A program made the translations under genes and the position numbers. Positions 35,295 through 44,788 of a stretch of DNA of 64,000 nt are shown here, piece after piece. Numbering within the stretch: position 1 is the stretch's first letter; each line of letters opens with the position of its first letter. The stretch comes from JADFGZ01 sp965222345. Its GTDB lineage: Bacteria > Acidobacteriota > Terriglobia > 2-12-FULL-54-10. The stretch spans positions 62,001 through 126,000 of the forward strand of contig CBDCTS010000002.1 in assembly GCA_965222345.1 (NCBI GenBank). The letters are read 5' to 3'. Below the pieces are notes generated by a model. That model searched no databases and was not told the origin of the DNA. It saw only the letters and a list, made by a program, of their open reading frames with translations.

Positions 35295-35646
35295 TGGTGG
35301 AGGCGGGGGGAGTCGAACCCCCGTCCGAAAAGGCCCTTGACTAAAAGCCTACATACTTAGTCGGGTTCGAAAAACTTCACCGTCGGCAACATCGAACCGA
35401 CAAGAATTACCGACCGCTAGTCCGGAAAGTTTCGCCCTTCCTTCACGGACCGAAAAGGAAGAACTAGCCCGTTAATCGTCGCCGCATCCACTCCCACGGG
35501 CTGAAGCCGAGCGACGCGCCACTTTAATTAAGCAGCGAGAGCCAATTCAGGATTGGCAATTGTGTTTTTGTCCACGCGATTGCGGGTGCATGGACCCCGG
35601 TATGCCTTTTAGTCCTTTTCCTTTCCGTCGAATCCGTTTCGCCCCC
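35295..35646 (-). ncRNA. ssrA: Transfer-messenger RNA (tmRNA)
   Basis: The minus strand starts GGGGGCGAAACGGATTCGAC (from 35646) and ends in a T-arm GGGGGTTCGACTCCCCC followed by GCCTCCA-CCA, so the acceptor stem GGGGGC/GCCUCC closes and CCA is encoded. The tag frame (35572-35528) reads GAC-AAA-AAC-ACA then IANPELALAA and TAA; the ELALAA ending is the usual ClpXP/ClpAP degron. The exact resume codon is uncertain. About 352 nt. It rescues stalled ribosomes with SmpB. Confidence 0.93.
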
Positions 35647-35830
35647 TGGAGAGAACGATGTTATTGACACCCATATTCTAACATGGCCACCGAGTCACAG
35701 CGACACTCGTTGCCAGGCGGTCAATATTCCGGACCGTCCGAAGGTTCGGCAAGTCCTTCCGGCGTCGGTCGGCGGACCCTGCTTCGAATGTTCAAAAAAG
35801 GTTCATAGTCCAGATTACAGGAAAAAGGAA

Positions 35831-35859
35831 TTGTCGGCGGCAGCTCTGTCGCCGATAAT
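35831..35859 (+). promoter_or_regulatory. Sigma70-type promoter upstream of the lytic transglycosylase gene
   Basis: TTGTCG (35831-35836), 17-bp spacer, GATAAT (35854-35859), about 105 bp before the ATG at 35964. Between the tmRNA and this promoter (35647-35830) I see nothing else definite. Confidence 0.45.
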
Positions 35860-35963
35860 GGATCAGGAAGGTGAGGAATGGAGGAATTTCCTCCCGCGTA
35901 TCCGGCTATGTGCGCGGACAACTTAACAAAGGCTGTCGCTGGCGGTTTCCAGGTTAAGGGCCT

Positions 35964-38222
35964 ATGAGGGTTCTGGTAGCTATACTGTTCTGTTGGCTGG
36001 TAAGTTTTTCAAGCATGGGCAGCGCTGCCCATGCTCAGTCCGCTACCACGCCCGACATGCTGCATGCCGTCAGCCGGGCATTGCTGGAAGAGAAATCGGT
36101 TTCCCAAGAACCCCTCCTTGAGCAGTTCGCCGAACAATACCAGGACGATGTCCGCGGTGTGCTCGCCCGCCTCGTGCTCGGATACTACGCGTACCAAGAG
36201 GAACAGTATCCAAAAGCCAAGCTGCATTTCGAGGCCGCTCATGTTCCCCGGACCCCCTTGCAGGATTACGCCGAATACTACCTGGCATTAACGGAGGTGG
36301 CCGAGAAGAACCACGACGCTGCCGCCGGGCTGCTCGACGGCTTTGCGGAAAGGTATCCGGAGAGTGCTCTCAACGTGCCAGCCACACTGCAATGGGCAGA
36401 GAGTCTGCTGGAACTGAGCCGGCCCGCAGGGGTAATTACCCGGTTCTCGTCCCCACCAAGTTTTCTGGCGATACCGGAAGCTAACGTTCTGCTGGCCGAG
36501 GCCTACATGCAGGAGAAGGAGTTTGCTCAGGCGGCACGGGCTTATCAGGATGTTTATTATCAGTTTCCGACATCCGAGCAGGCGTCCGAGGCAGAGAAGC
36601 AGTTGGGGCAGCTGCGGACACAACTGAAAAAGAATTTTCCGGAACCCTCCTTGGAGATGAGTAAAAAACGCGCAGAGCGGCTCTTCGCACGGGGATGGTG
36701 GAGAAGCGCGCGGCGGGAATATCAAGCGCTTGCGGCACGGAGCAAGGGTGCGGCGCGTACCAGTTACCTGCTGCGAGTGGGTGTTGCCCAGTATCGGGGA
36801 GGGGCCACTTGGCCGGCGCTCTCGACGCTCGGCAAGCTCAAACTCACCGAGCCGGAAGAGGATGCGGAACGCTTGTACACGCTGGCTGCGCTGTACCGCC
36901 GCGTGCGGCGCGAAAAGCTCATTTTCCAGCAGATTGATTTGCTTTCGAAGAAATATCCGCGCTCGCCTTGGTATGAGAACGCGCTGTTTCTGGCCGGAAA
37001 TTACTATCTACTGGTTCCCGACCTGGAGCGCGCGCATCGCTATTACCGGATGGTGTATGAGCATTTTCCCCAGGGCGAGTACGCGGAACGGAGCCACTGG
37101 AAGGTAGCCTGGTGGCATTATCGGGAACGCCGCCTGCTGGAAGCCCAGCGGCTCTTTGAGGAGCACGTCCGGAATTATCCCAAGAGTTCCCAGGCCGCTG
37201 CTTCCCTGTACTGGCTGGGACGTTTGGCGGAGCGGGAATTTCCCGCACAGGCTGCGGCTCATTATCGCAAGCTAGTCGAGTGGTTTCCGAATTTTTACTA
37301 CGGCCATCTGGGACACAAGCGTCTGGCGGCTTTGCTGGCGCTTCCGGCGATGACGCAACCGGAAACTCCCGTGCCTCTCGACAAATTGCAGGAAAGCGCT
37401 TCGGCAGCCTCGCCATCGGGAAATCTGCCCCCCGCAGCACAGCAGCATTGGGAGAAGGCAAAGTTGCTGGAGTCGGTCTGGCTGGTGGATCTGGCCCTGG
37501 GCGAGTTGCAGGCGGCTTTAGCCCGCGACCGCTCTTCTCGTTTTTTGGGAAGAGAGCTGGCACGGCTGGAAAAAGAGCGGAGCCGCCATCATCTGGCGCT
37601 TCGGTACGCCAAGCGGTTCTTGAACGGTTATCTTACCTCGGAGCTGGCAGAGTTGCCCCGCGAGGAGTGGGAATTGCTGTTTCCTTTGCCGTGGTGGGAC
37701 GAGGTGAAAAAACAAGCCGAGGCCGCGAAGCTCGACCCCTATCTGGTGGCCGGACTGATCCGGCAAGAATCAGAGTTCGATCCGCAGGCCCGGTCGCACG
37801 CCAATGCCCGGGGGTTGATGCAGTTGCTGCCGTCCACGGCTCGCCGCGTGGCGCGCGGCGTTCCCAACCGCAGTGCGCGCGGCTACCGGCTTTCGCGACT
37901 GTATCAGCCGGAATATAATCTGGCGTGGGGAACGCATTATCTGAAGAATGTATTGGATCTGTTTGAGGGCAAGCTGGAGCTTGGCTTGGCGGCCTACAAT
38001 GCCGGCGAAAACCGGGTGGAGGAATGGCTGAGCGAAGCGGACCGTAATGACGCGAACTTTGATGAACCGACCGAGTTCATCGAGAGCATTCCCTTCACCG
38101 AAACCCGGGGGTACGTTCAGTCAGTTCTGCGCAATGCGGAGCTGTATCGCAGGATTTACAGGGAGCTGGATTTCAGTGCAACGCTGGAAAGTGACAAGGC
38201 GGCTGAGCAGGTTGCTCCATAA
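35964..38222 (+). CDS. slt: Soluble lytic murein transglycosylase (Slt-like) with TPR-type solenoid
   Basis: ATG at 35964 after TTAAGGG. A signal peptide (MRVLVAILFCWLVSF...AAHAQS) is followed by a long helical solenoid of TPR-like repeats (residues about 40-480) and a C-terminal SLT domain: LVAGLIRQESEFDPQARSHA with the catalytic Glu of RQESEF, NARGLMQLLPSTARRVA, YQPEYNLAWGTHYLKNVLDL and LAAYNAGENRVEEWL. 752 residues, a little longer than E. coli Slt70. It cleaves the MurNAc-GlcNAc bond with anhydro product in the periplasm. A perfect 24-bp palindrome lies in the signal-peptide codons (36012-36035). Confidence 0.93.
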   Translation: MRVLVAILFCWLVSFSSMGSAAHAQSATTPDMLHAVSRALLEEKSVSQEPLLEQFAEQYQDDVRGVLARLVLGYYAYQEEQYPKAKLHFEAAHVPRTPLQDYAEYYLALTEVAEKNHDAAAGLLDGFAERYPESALNVPATLQWAESLLELSRPAGVITRFSSPPSFLAIPEANVLLAEAYMQEKEFAQAARAYQDVYYQFPTSEQASEAEKQLGQLRTQLKKNFPEPSLEMSKKRAERLFARGWWRSARREYQALAARSKGAARTSYLLRVGVAQYRGGATWPALSTLGKLKLTEPEEDAERLYTLAALYRRVRREKLIFQQIDLLSKKYPRSPWYENALFLAGNYYLLVPDLERAHRYYRMVYEHFPQGEYAERSHWKVAWWHYRERRLLEAQRLFEEHVRNYPKSSQAAASLYWLGRLAEREFPAQAAAHYRKLVEWFPNFYYGHLGHKRLAALLALPAMTQPETPVPLDKLQESASAASPSGNLPPAAQQHWEKAKLLESVWLVDLALGELQAALARDRSSRFLGRELARLEKERSRHHLALRYAKRFLNGYLTSELAELPREEWELLFPLPWWDEVKKQAEAAKLDPYLVAGLIRQESEFDPQARSHANARGLMQLLPSTARRVARGVPNRSARGYRLSRLYQPEYNLAWGTHYLKNVLDLFEGKLELGLAAYNAGENRVEEWLSEADRNDANFDEPTEFIESIPFTETRGYVQSVLRNAELYRRIYRELDFSATLESDKAAEQVAP
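36012..36035. repeat. 24-bp perfect palindrome inside the slt signal-peptide codons
   Basis: AGCATGGGCAGC and its exact reverse complement abut, giving a 12-bp-arm palindrome that encodes SMGSAAHA. In mRNA it could fold into a strong hairpin about 50 nt after the start codon. Confidence 0.8.
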
Positions 38223-38246
38223 AAAACCAGAGAGAGTCTGATTCGA

Positions 38247-39458
38247 ATGGCTGATCCCACACTGACGTCCGGGGTTCAAGCGGCTCCACGAAGCCTGACC
38301 ATATCCGAGCGGGCCTCCGCCCTGGTCGAATCCGTCATACGGGAGATGACGCGGCTGGCATTGCAGCACGGCGCCGTGAATCTTTCTCAGGGCTTTCCTG
38401 ATTTTCCTGCGCCGGCGGAATTGAAGCAAGCAGCCAAGCGAGCCATCGACGCCGACATCAATCAATACGCCATCACGTGGGGAGCCAAGAACTTTCGCGA
38501 CGCGCTGGCCTGCAAGGCCTCCCGGAGCCTGGGCTGGCAGGTGAACCCGGAGACGGAGGTGACGGTCTGCTGCGGCTCCACGGAGGCGATGTTCGCCACG
38601 CTGCTCAGCCTGCTGAATCCCGGAGACGAGGTGGTCATCTTTGAGCCCTTCTATGAGAACTACGGGCCGGATTGCGCGCTAACGGGAGCTGTTCCCCGTT
38701 TTGTGCGCCTGCGGCCTCCGGACTGGCGATTTTCTCTGGAGGAGTTGAAAGCGGCCTTCAATGAGCGCACTCGCGCCGTCATTCTGAACACCCCGAACAA
38801 TCCCACCGGCAAGGTCTTCACCCGCGAGGAGATGGAAGGCATCGCCGAACTGTGCCGCAAGTGGAATACGCTGGCCGTCACCGATGAAATCTACGAGCAC
38901 ATCTTGTATGAGGGCCACCGTCATATCTCCATCGCCAGCCTGGAGGGAATGCGGGAGCGCACCGTGACCGTCAACAGTCTTTCGAAGACTTACAGCGTGA
39001 CCGGCTGGCGCGTGGGATGGACAATTGCCTGCCCGGAGTTGAGCAACAGTATCCGCAAGGTGCACGATTTTCTGACGGTCGGCGCTGCCGCTCCCTTGCA
39101 GGAGGCTGGAGTCACCGCCCTCTCGCTTCCGGAGAGTTATTACCAGAAGCTGGCCGCCGATTACACCGAACGGAGGGACCGCCTCCTGGGAGTCCTCGAA
39201 GCGTGTGGATTCAGCTGCTTTCGCCCGTTTGGGGCTTACTACATCATGACGGACATCTCCCGCTTCGGCTTCCCGGATGATACGAGCTTTGTGGAGTATC
39301 TGATTCAAGATGTCGGCGTGGCGTCTGTTCCCGGATCGAGCTTCTACAGCAACCCGGCCGATGGCCGCCAGCAAGTCCGCTTCACTTTCTGCAAAAGCGA
39401 TGCAACCCTCGACGAGGCCGCGCGGCGGTTGCTGAAGATCAAAGCGCGCCAGAAATAA
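38247..39458 (+). CDS. PLP-dependent class I aminotransferase (kynurenine/methionine aminotransferase-like)
   Basis: 403 residues. VNLSQGFPDFPAPAELKQAA and NQYAITWGAKNFRDALACKA form the N-terminal arm. VCCGSTEAMFATLLSLLNPG is the cofactor cup, TPNNPTGKVFTREEMEGIAE and the Schiff-base lysine in SLSKTYSVTGWRVGW follow. Domain and spacing match the YbdL/KAT subgroup acting on methionine, glutamine or kynurenine with a keto acid. It begins 25 bp after slt, so they may be co-transcribed. Confidence 0.9.
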   Translation: MADPTLTSGVQAAPRSLTISERASALVESVIREMTRLALQHGAVNLSQGFPDFPAPAELKQAAKRAIDADINQYAITWGAKNFRDALACKASRSLGWQVNPETEVTVCCGSTEAMFATLLSLLNPGDEVVIFEPFYENYGPDCALTGAVPRFVRLRPPDWRFSLEELKAAFNERTRAVILNTPNNPTGKVFTREEMEGIAELCRKWNTLAVTDEIYEHILYEGHRHISIASLEGMRERTVTVNSLSKTYSVTGWRVGWTIACPELSNSIRKVHDFLTVGAAAPLQEAGVTALSLPESYYQKLAADYTERRDRLLGVLEACGFSCFRPFGAYYIMTDISRFGFPDDTSFVEYLIQDVGVASVPGSSFYSNPADGRQQVRFTFCKSDATLDEAARRLLKIKARQK

Positions 39459-39746
39459 GGGAACTCCGGTGGATGCGGGCGCTTATGATCCCTTCCGGCA
39501 TCCCGGATTTCCTGACGCGCACCCGGCTATTCGGAGCAGGCCCGGTTGCGTTGCAGGGCATGGGCAATGACATGGTCCATCGGGTGAATGTAGTGGTGGA
39601 GTAACGGCCCTAATTCTGAGGCAAGCTTTCTGCTCAAAACTGCGCGGCTGCGCCGGAAGCATCGAGTGTTACAATATCCAACTCGGCGGGAAGGCTTCTG
39701 AATCAGGAGCGAAGGAACAACGGAACGGAAAAGGAGCAAATGAAGC

Positions 39747-40127
39747 ATGCTGGACGTTTTCCTGGTATCTGAGATCACGGTGGAGGCCAATGGCGAAAGT
39801 GCTCCGATTGAACTGGGCCCGGGGCAGGGAAAGAGCTTTCTGCTCACGCTGGCCATCACCGACATCATTGAGCAGGAATCTCTGGACGTGAGCGTGTGGG
39901 GCTCGGAAGACGGCCAGACGTGGAGCGAGAAAGCATTGGCGGCGTTCCCGCAAAAGTTTTACAAAGGCATCCACCAGCTTCTTTTGGATTTGAGCGGGCA
40001 GCCCGGCGTTCGCTTTCTGAAGGCCAAATGGGAATTGAATCGCTGGGGACGGGGCGACCTGAAACCTCGTTTTAGTTTCCTGCTTAAGGTTCGGGAACAA
40101 AGTATTCCGGCCCGCACTCCGGCCTGA
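39747..40127 (+). CDS. Conserved hypothetical beta-rich protein
   Basis: ATG at 39747 with AAAAGGAG upstream. 126 residues with alternating strands (VFLVSEITVEANGESAPIEL, LDVSVWGSEDGQTWSEKALA, QPGVRFLKAKWELNRWG) that look like a compact beta-sandwich. No catalytic motif or signal peptide. The acidic, tryptophan-containing strands resemble a jelly-roll. I do not recognise the family. It precedes rdgB by 60 bp. The 39459-39746 gap contains only a possible TACAAT -10 near 39669. Confidence 0.6.
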   Translation: MLDVFLVSEITVEANGESAPIELGPGQGKSFLLTLAITDIIEQESLDVSVWGSEDGQTWSEKALAAFPQKFYKGIHQLLLDLSGQPGVRFLKAKWELNRWGRGDLKPRFSFLLKVREQSIPARTPA

Positions 40128-40188
40128 TGCCGGATTCGGGAATGCGCTCGGAAGGTTCGCGCGCGTTCCGATAGAAAGCCATACCTCC

Positions 40189-40869
40189 TTGAGCTCCCCC
40201 CAAGCTGCTGATACGCCCCTTCCTTTATCTTCAATACAGGTTGCTTCCTCGAATGCCGGAAAAGTTGAGGAGTTCCGCCTGGGCGCCCGCCTATGGCTTG
40301 CCGGCTGCGGTAGTTCCTCCCGGTTGGTAGTCGAGCCAATGGTCGGCCTCGATGCTCTTCCATCTTGTGAAGAGGATGGAGAAACCTTTCTGGCCAACGC
40401 ACAAAAAAAGGCCCTGCACTACAGCCGCCTGGCCGGCGGGCTGCTGCTGGCGGACGATTCCGGCCTGGAAGTGGACGCCCTGGGCGGCGCTCCCGGCGTG
40501 CGCTCCCGGCGTTACGCAGGACCGGCTGCCACGGACGCCGAGAACAACGCCAAGCTGCTTCGGCAAATGTCTCACATCCCTGCCGGGAAGCGGACCGCTC
40601 GGTTCGTCTGCGTCATCGCCGTGGCGCGGGGCGGGCAACTGCTGGCCGAGTTTCGCGGTGCGGCGGAGGGAGTCATGCTGGACGCGCCCCGTGGCGCGGG
40701 CGGCTTCGGTTACGATCCTCTTTTTCTGGACCGGGAGAGCAACCGGACCTTTGCGGAATTTTCGCCGGTGGAGAAATTGCAGCGTAGCCACCGTGGACGG
40801 GCTTTTCGGGCAATGCTAGACTGGCTGGCGGTGAATTCCGCTGCACTCATGGCTAAGGGAAATCATTAA
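40189..40869 (+). CDS. rdgB: Inosine/xanthosine triphosphate pyrophosphatase (HAM1/RdgB)
   Basis: 226 residues in the frame beginning with TTG at 40189; the true start is unclear because no ATG precedes QVASSNAGKVEEFR, the normal HAM1 N-terminus. The signatures are LLADDSGLEVDALGGAPGVR, RSRRYAG, AEGVMLDAPRGAGGFGYDPL and FLDRESNRTFAEFSPVEKLQ. It hydrolyses non-canonical purine triphosphates (dITP, XTP) to the monophosphate, keeping them out of DNA. Its stop overlaps the ATG of the restriction enzyme gene. Confidence 0.92.
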   Translation: MSSPQAADTPLPLSSIQVASSNAGKVEEFRLGARLWLAGCGSSSRLVVEPMVGLDALPSCEEDGETFLANAQKKALHYSRLAGGLLLADDSGLEVDALGGAPGVRSRRYAGPAATDAENNAKLLRQMSHIPAGKRTARFVCVIAVARGGQLLAEFRGAAEGVMLDAPRGAGGFGYDPLFLDRESNRTFAEFSPVEKLQRSHRGRAFRAMLDWLAVNSAALMAKGNH

Positions 40870-43800
40870 TGCCGGATAAGTTTCGGAAAGTACTTCAGGG
40901 CATTGGCAAAGCTTGTGAAGATAAGTCTCTTTCTGAGGCTGAAGTTGAAAAAATCTTTCAAGAGCACGGTTTCTTTTTGGATCTCGGCTATGACGGATTT
41001 GGCAAAGACATTCGGGCGCAACACGGGCATTCGCGAAAACGGTTCGATGTAGCCTTGCTTGGTTTTGGGGGCCGAGTCCGAACGATTATTGAATTCAAAC
41101 AAGCAGGTGCGGGTCCACTGGAATCGTTTCAGGAAGAACTCTTTGAGAAGTACGTCAAGCCCCATGCGGCCCAGTTTGCTGTTTTAACGAATGGGGTCTC
41201 CTTCGTTCTATACGCCAGCACAAACGGCGATTTCGTTGTCCAGCTCAATTTTCAACTCTCTGAAACAACGGAGAGTCAAGCACGGCAAGTCGAGAATTTG
41301 CTGCGCAAGAAGAAGGTGTATCTCGATTCCTTGGAAAGCGTCCAGCAATTGCTGCAAGACAACCGTCGGTACCCCTTACTGATTTCCTCTCCCGATTCTG
41401 AGCCGGCCAGGGTCTTCTTTCAGGTTTTCCAGCTTGCTCCAGAATCTGCCTTCGGACGATTAGTTTATTCTCTCAAAGAGGTGCTGCCCCGAACCGTTGC
41501 GTCATCGGGTTTTACGCGTGGCTCTTATGAATTCTGGCAGAAAACCTATGCTCGTGAGTTGAAGTCCAAAGACGTGCCGGCAAGCTGGCGTCCTTTTCTA
41601 ACTGGCACAACTTCGGCCGAGATTGCTCAATTTTCTTTTGTACTGGAAAGCGCCTACACGATCATTTCCCGCTTGATGCTCGCAAAGGCTGCCGACGACC
41701 GCCGTTTTCCGGGCGTGCGTTTTGTTCCGCGCATTCAAGAAAGTTTGAACGAGCTCTCCACCCGGGAACGGCTGAAGCCAGAAAACTATCTCGAAGTTAT
41801 CCGGAGGTCTTTTGAGCGCGCTGGAGAGACTCTCTTTCATTCCATCTTTTCCCAGGATATTTTTGACTGGTGGTTTGAGAGTTCGTATTCTGAAGGCCGC
41901 GTTTTCTTTTTCTCCTTAGGCGAGGCCGCGCTTGCGCTTACACAGTTTGACTTTTCTGATCTGTCCGGGGATTTGCTCGGAGAGATGTACCAGCGCTATT
42001 TCGACCGCGACACCCGGAAAGCATTGGGGGAATTTTACACTCCTGCCGAAGTTATTGATTTCATCCTCGACGAGTGCGGTTACCGGGGAGAACAAGGCGA
42101 CCGATTACTAGACCCGTCGTGCGGTTCCGGTTCATTTCTAGTAGCCGCACTACGACGCTACTTAAAGCAAAACAGTCGGTCAGCGCCGCAGTCATTGTTG
42201 CGAGACTTGACGGAAGGTCTTCGCATCGTGGGCTTTGACATCAATCCCTTTGCCGTCCTTATGACCCAGGTTAATTATGCGGCACTGATCCTACCTGCCT
42301 ACGCGGAAGCGATTCAGAATGACCCGGACTTCCGCATCGTGCGCTTGCCGATTTTCCGTACAGACTCCTTGCGCATTGAAGAGCGCGAGCAAGAATTCGA
42401 CCAGCAAGCCAAGGGAACCCTGCAGGTCGATCTCAGTTTTAAACCGGGAATTCTCAACATCGGCATTTATCTGCCGCTGAAGGGCGAAAAAAAACGTTTT
42501 ATCCGCATGTATATTGACGTGCCACGCTATGAAGACGCGCGCCAGCAAAACATCGTTCCCAGCCTGGAAGAATATGTTGCCGCGCTGGCCCACGTATTCC
42601 AGGCTGCCAGGGACGACAAGAAATACCCGCTGGAAAATTTATTAAGGAATCGCTTTGGTAAGCGCGCGGCAAAGCTGCATCGTTATCTCCACCCGACCCT
42701 GACCGCTTTAAAAGCAACCATCAAAGAGCTTAAAGATAAGTACGACGATGGACGGTTCCTGAAAACCATCGAAGACTTGGTGCTGGCTGTTTCGTTGAAG
42801 CACGACCTTCAGTACGACTTCGTGGTGGGCAACCCGCCTTACGTGCGTATCCAGAACATCCCGGAGCACGTCAAGGAATACTGGAGCGGAAAATATGAGT
42901 GGACGAAACGCAACTACGACCTTTACATTCCCTTTCTGGAAAGGGCGGTACGCGCAGGGAATCAAGAGGGCTGGCTGGGGGAAAACGGGCGCTTGGGATT
43001 TATTCTTTCTGATCGGTTTCTGAATGTGGAGTATGGAGAGGAACTGAGGGAGCGCTTGCCAGAGACGTTGCGGGTCAACCTGCTAGTGGACTTCAGAGAT
43101 ACTCGGTTGTTTGCTGATGCCTTAAATTACCCCGCCATTTTAATTGCCGAACGTGCCGTCAGACCGAAAGAAGGGGATTTCCCGGCGGCACGGGTTTTTT
43201 CGAGCGAAACGAAGTTTGAGGAATTGCTGAGCGAGTTTGGAAAGCTCCGGAGAAAGATTGGGGTGGAGAAAACAAACCGCGGCAATGCTTGCGAGGTGTT
43301 TGCGTTCCCGCGCAACCGTTTGAACGGTCCGGGCTGGTGGCTGATGTCTGCCGAGGAGCGCGCGGTCTTTGATAAACTTAGAGCGGCTCCAGGAAAGAAG
43401 CTGATCGAATTAACAGCGAGTCAAAGCGCAGCTTTCCAGGGTTATTCCACGAGTGCCGACAAATACTTGGTTTTCAATGAAGTCGAAGACTCCGGCAACC
43501 TATTGGAACTTCTGCCACGCCACAGAGGGGAAAGCTGCCTTTGCGGGGAGAAGCCCATAGAAATCGAAAAAGAGGCACTGCGACCGTTTCTGTTCGGCAA
43601 AGATGTGGGGAGGTGGTCTGTTGACTGGAAGGGCGCTTGGCTGATGTTCCCTTACGACCGTTATGCGATGAAAGGAACTCTGCACGGAGAGCTTCTAAAG
43701 GGTTGGAATTTGATCCCGTGCAAGGAGAACAAGGACAGATTCAAGTTCCTCGAACCAGAAAAAATCAAAACCATCGAAACCCGTTTTCCGAAAGCATGGA

Positions 43801-44771
43801 AATATCTTCGTAAGCACGAGGATAAACTTCGAGCACGTGAAAACCATCGTTATGACAAGAATGACAAGAATAAGACAGAGAGCCACAATTGGTACGGAGC
43901 AACCTATCCACGGGGACTGGACTATTACTTTAGGCCCAAGCTGGTTTTGCAGCTTCTTTCGCGCCGAAATTCCGTGGCTCTCGACGGCGAGGGACAATTT
44001 GTCTTTCAAGCTGGCGGGAAGGGCGGCGGCGTTTATGGCATTGTGCCCGGCTCCGAGGTCTCAAATTTAAAAGTCCTCGCGGCTTTTCTCAATACAAAAG
44101 TTGCAGATTTCCTTGTCAAGGAGACAAGTTCTGTTTACGGAGGCCGTTTTTATTCTTACGCTGACCAGTTTTTGAAGAATCTTCCTGTCTCACAGGAACT
44201 CCTCAACCCCAAATCGAAGGTCACAGATCAGATCGACTCTTTATCAGGCAATCTTGCTGTTGCTTCCGAAATGCGCAGAAGTTTGCTCGACAAGCTGGCG
44301 GCGTTCCCTGAAAGTTTTGAGGCTGAATTGTCCCGGCATGAGCTAACTACAATTGCACGCTTATGCCCTGGTCATCCGCGATCAGCACGGTTGGCTATTG
44401 ACCGGAAGAACCTATCCGTGGAACGGGAACTCTTCGGATTCGCCGTACGGTATGGTTCTCAGCCAGGATTTAAATTTGAATACCGAGAGCACGCCGAGTG
44501 TCTGGCACAGGCGTTGCGCAGTCGTCGGCTTGCAAAACTTGCTTTGCAGGACGTTATCAACTGGCGCTTTCCTGTAAAGCCAGAGGGCTGCAAGAAGCTG
44601 TTAGCCCTGCTGGACGAAGCCCGGCAAGAGTTGGGGAACATGGTCCAGCAGACAGCTTCGGAGGAAGAACGACTCAACGAACTAGTCTATAAAATCTACA
44701 AGGTTCGGCCTGCCGAACGCAAGATTATCGAAGGGTTCTTGAGCCGATTCAGCAGCCAAGCGGTCGGATAG
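40869..44771 (+). CDS. Type IIG restriction-modification enzyme (single-chain nuclease/adenine methylase)
   Basis: 1300 residues. The N-terminal domain has a PD-(D/E)xK-like nuclease core: SRKRFDVALLG with Asp near residue 59 and TIIEFKQAGAG near 75. The adenine-methylase part has LGEFYTPAEVIDFIL (motif X), LLDPSCGSGSFLVAALRRYL (motif I, near 415) and DFVVGNPPYVRIQN (motif IV, near 654). The C-terminal half is a TaqI-like target-recognition region. It would methylate an asymmetric site and cut at a fixed distance. By eye the base composition is more AT-rich than neighbours, consistent with horizontal acquisition. No separate specificity or methylase gene is needed. Confidence 0.9.
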   Translation: MPDKFRKVLQGIGKACEDKSLSEAEVEKIFQEHGFFLDLGYDGFGKDIRAQHGHSRKRFDVALLGFGGRVRTIIEFKQAGAGPLESFQEELFEKYVKPHAAQFAVLTNGVSFVLYASTNGDFVVQLNFQLSETTESQARQVENLLRKKKVYLDSLESVQQLLQDNRRYPLLISSPDSEPARVFFQVFQLAPESAFGRLVYSLKEVLPRTVASSGFTRGSYEFWQKTYARELKSKDVPASWRPFLTGTTSAEIAQFSFVLESAYTIISRLMLAKAADDRRFPGVRFVPRIQESLNELSTRERLKPENYLEVIRRSFERAGETLFHSIFSQDIFDWWFESSYSEGRVFFFSLGEAALALTQFDFSDLSGDLLGEMYQRYFDRDTRKALGEFYTPAEVIDFILDECGYRGEQGDRLLDPSCGSGSFLVAALRRYLKQNSRSAPQSLLRDLTEGLRIVGFDINPFAVLMTQVNYAALILPAYAEAIQNDPDFRIVRLPIFRTDSLRIEEREQEFDQQAKGTLQVDLSFKPGILNIGIYLPLKGEKKRFIRMYIDVPRYEDARQQNIVPSLEEYVAALAHVFQAARDDKKYPLENLLRNRFGKRAAKLHRYLHPTLTALKATIKELKDKYDDGRFLKTIEDLVLAVSLKHDLQYDFVVGNPPYVRIQNIPEHVKEYWSGKYEWTKRNYDLYIPFLERAVRAGNQEGWLGENGRLGFILSDRFLNVEYGEELRERLPETLRVNLLVDFRDTRLFADALNYPAILIAERAVRPKEGDFPAARVFSSETKFEELLSEFGKLRRKIGVEKTNRGNACEVFAFPRNRLNGPGWWLMSAEERAVFDKLRAAPGKKLIELTASQSAAFQGYSTSADKYLVFNEVEDSGNLLELLPRHRGESCLCGEKPIEIEKEALRPFLFGKDVGRWSVDWKGAWLMFPYDRYAMKGTLHGELLKGWNLIPCKENKDRFKFLEPEKIKTIETRFPKAWKYLRKHEDKLRARENHRYDKNDKNKTESHNWYGATYPRGLDYYFRPKLVLQLLSRRNSVALDGEGQFVFQAGGKGGGVYGIVPGSEVSNLKVLAAFLNTKVADFLVKETSSVYGGRFYSYADQFLKNLPVSQELLNPKSKVTDQIDSLSGNLAVASEMRRSLLDKLAAFPESFEAELSRHELTTIARLCPGHPRSARLAIDRKNLSVERELFGFAVRYGSQPGFKFEYREHAECLAQALRSRRLAKLALQDVINWRFPVKPEGCKKLLALLDEARQELGNMVQQTASEEERLNELVYKIYKVRPAERKIIEGFLSRFSSQAVG

Positions 44772-44788
44772 CCTTCGGGAATCGCGTC

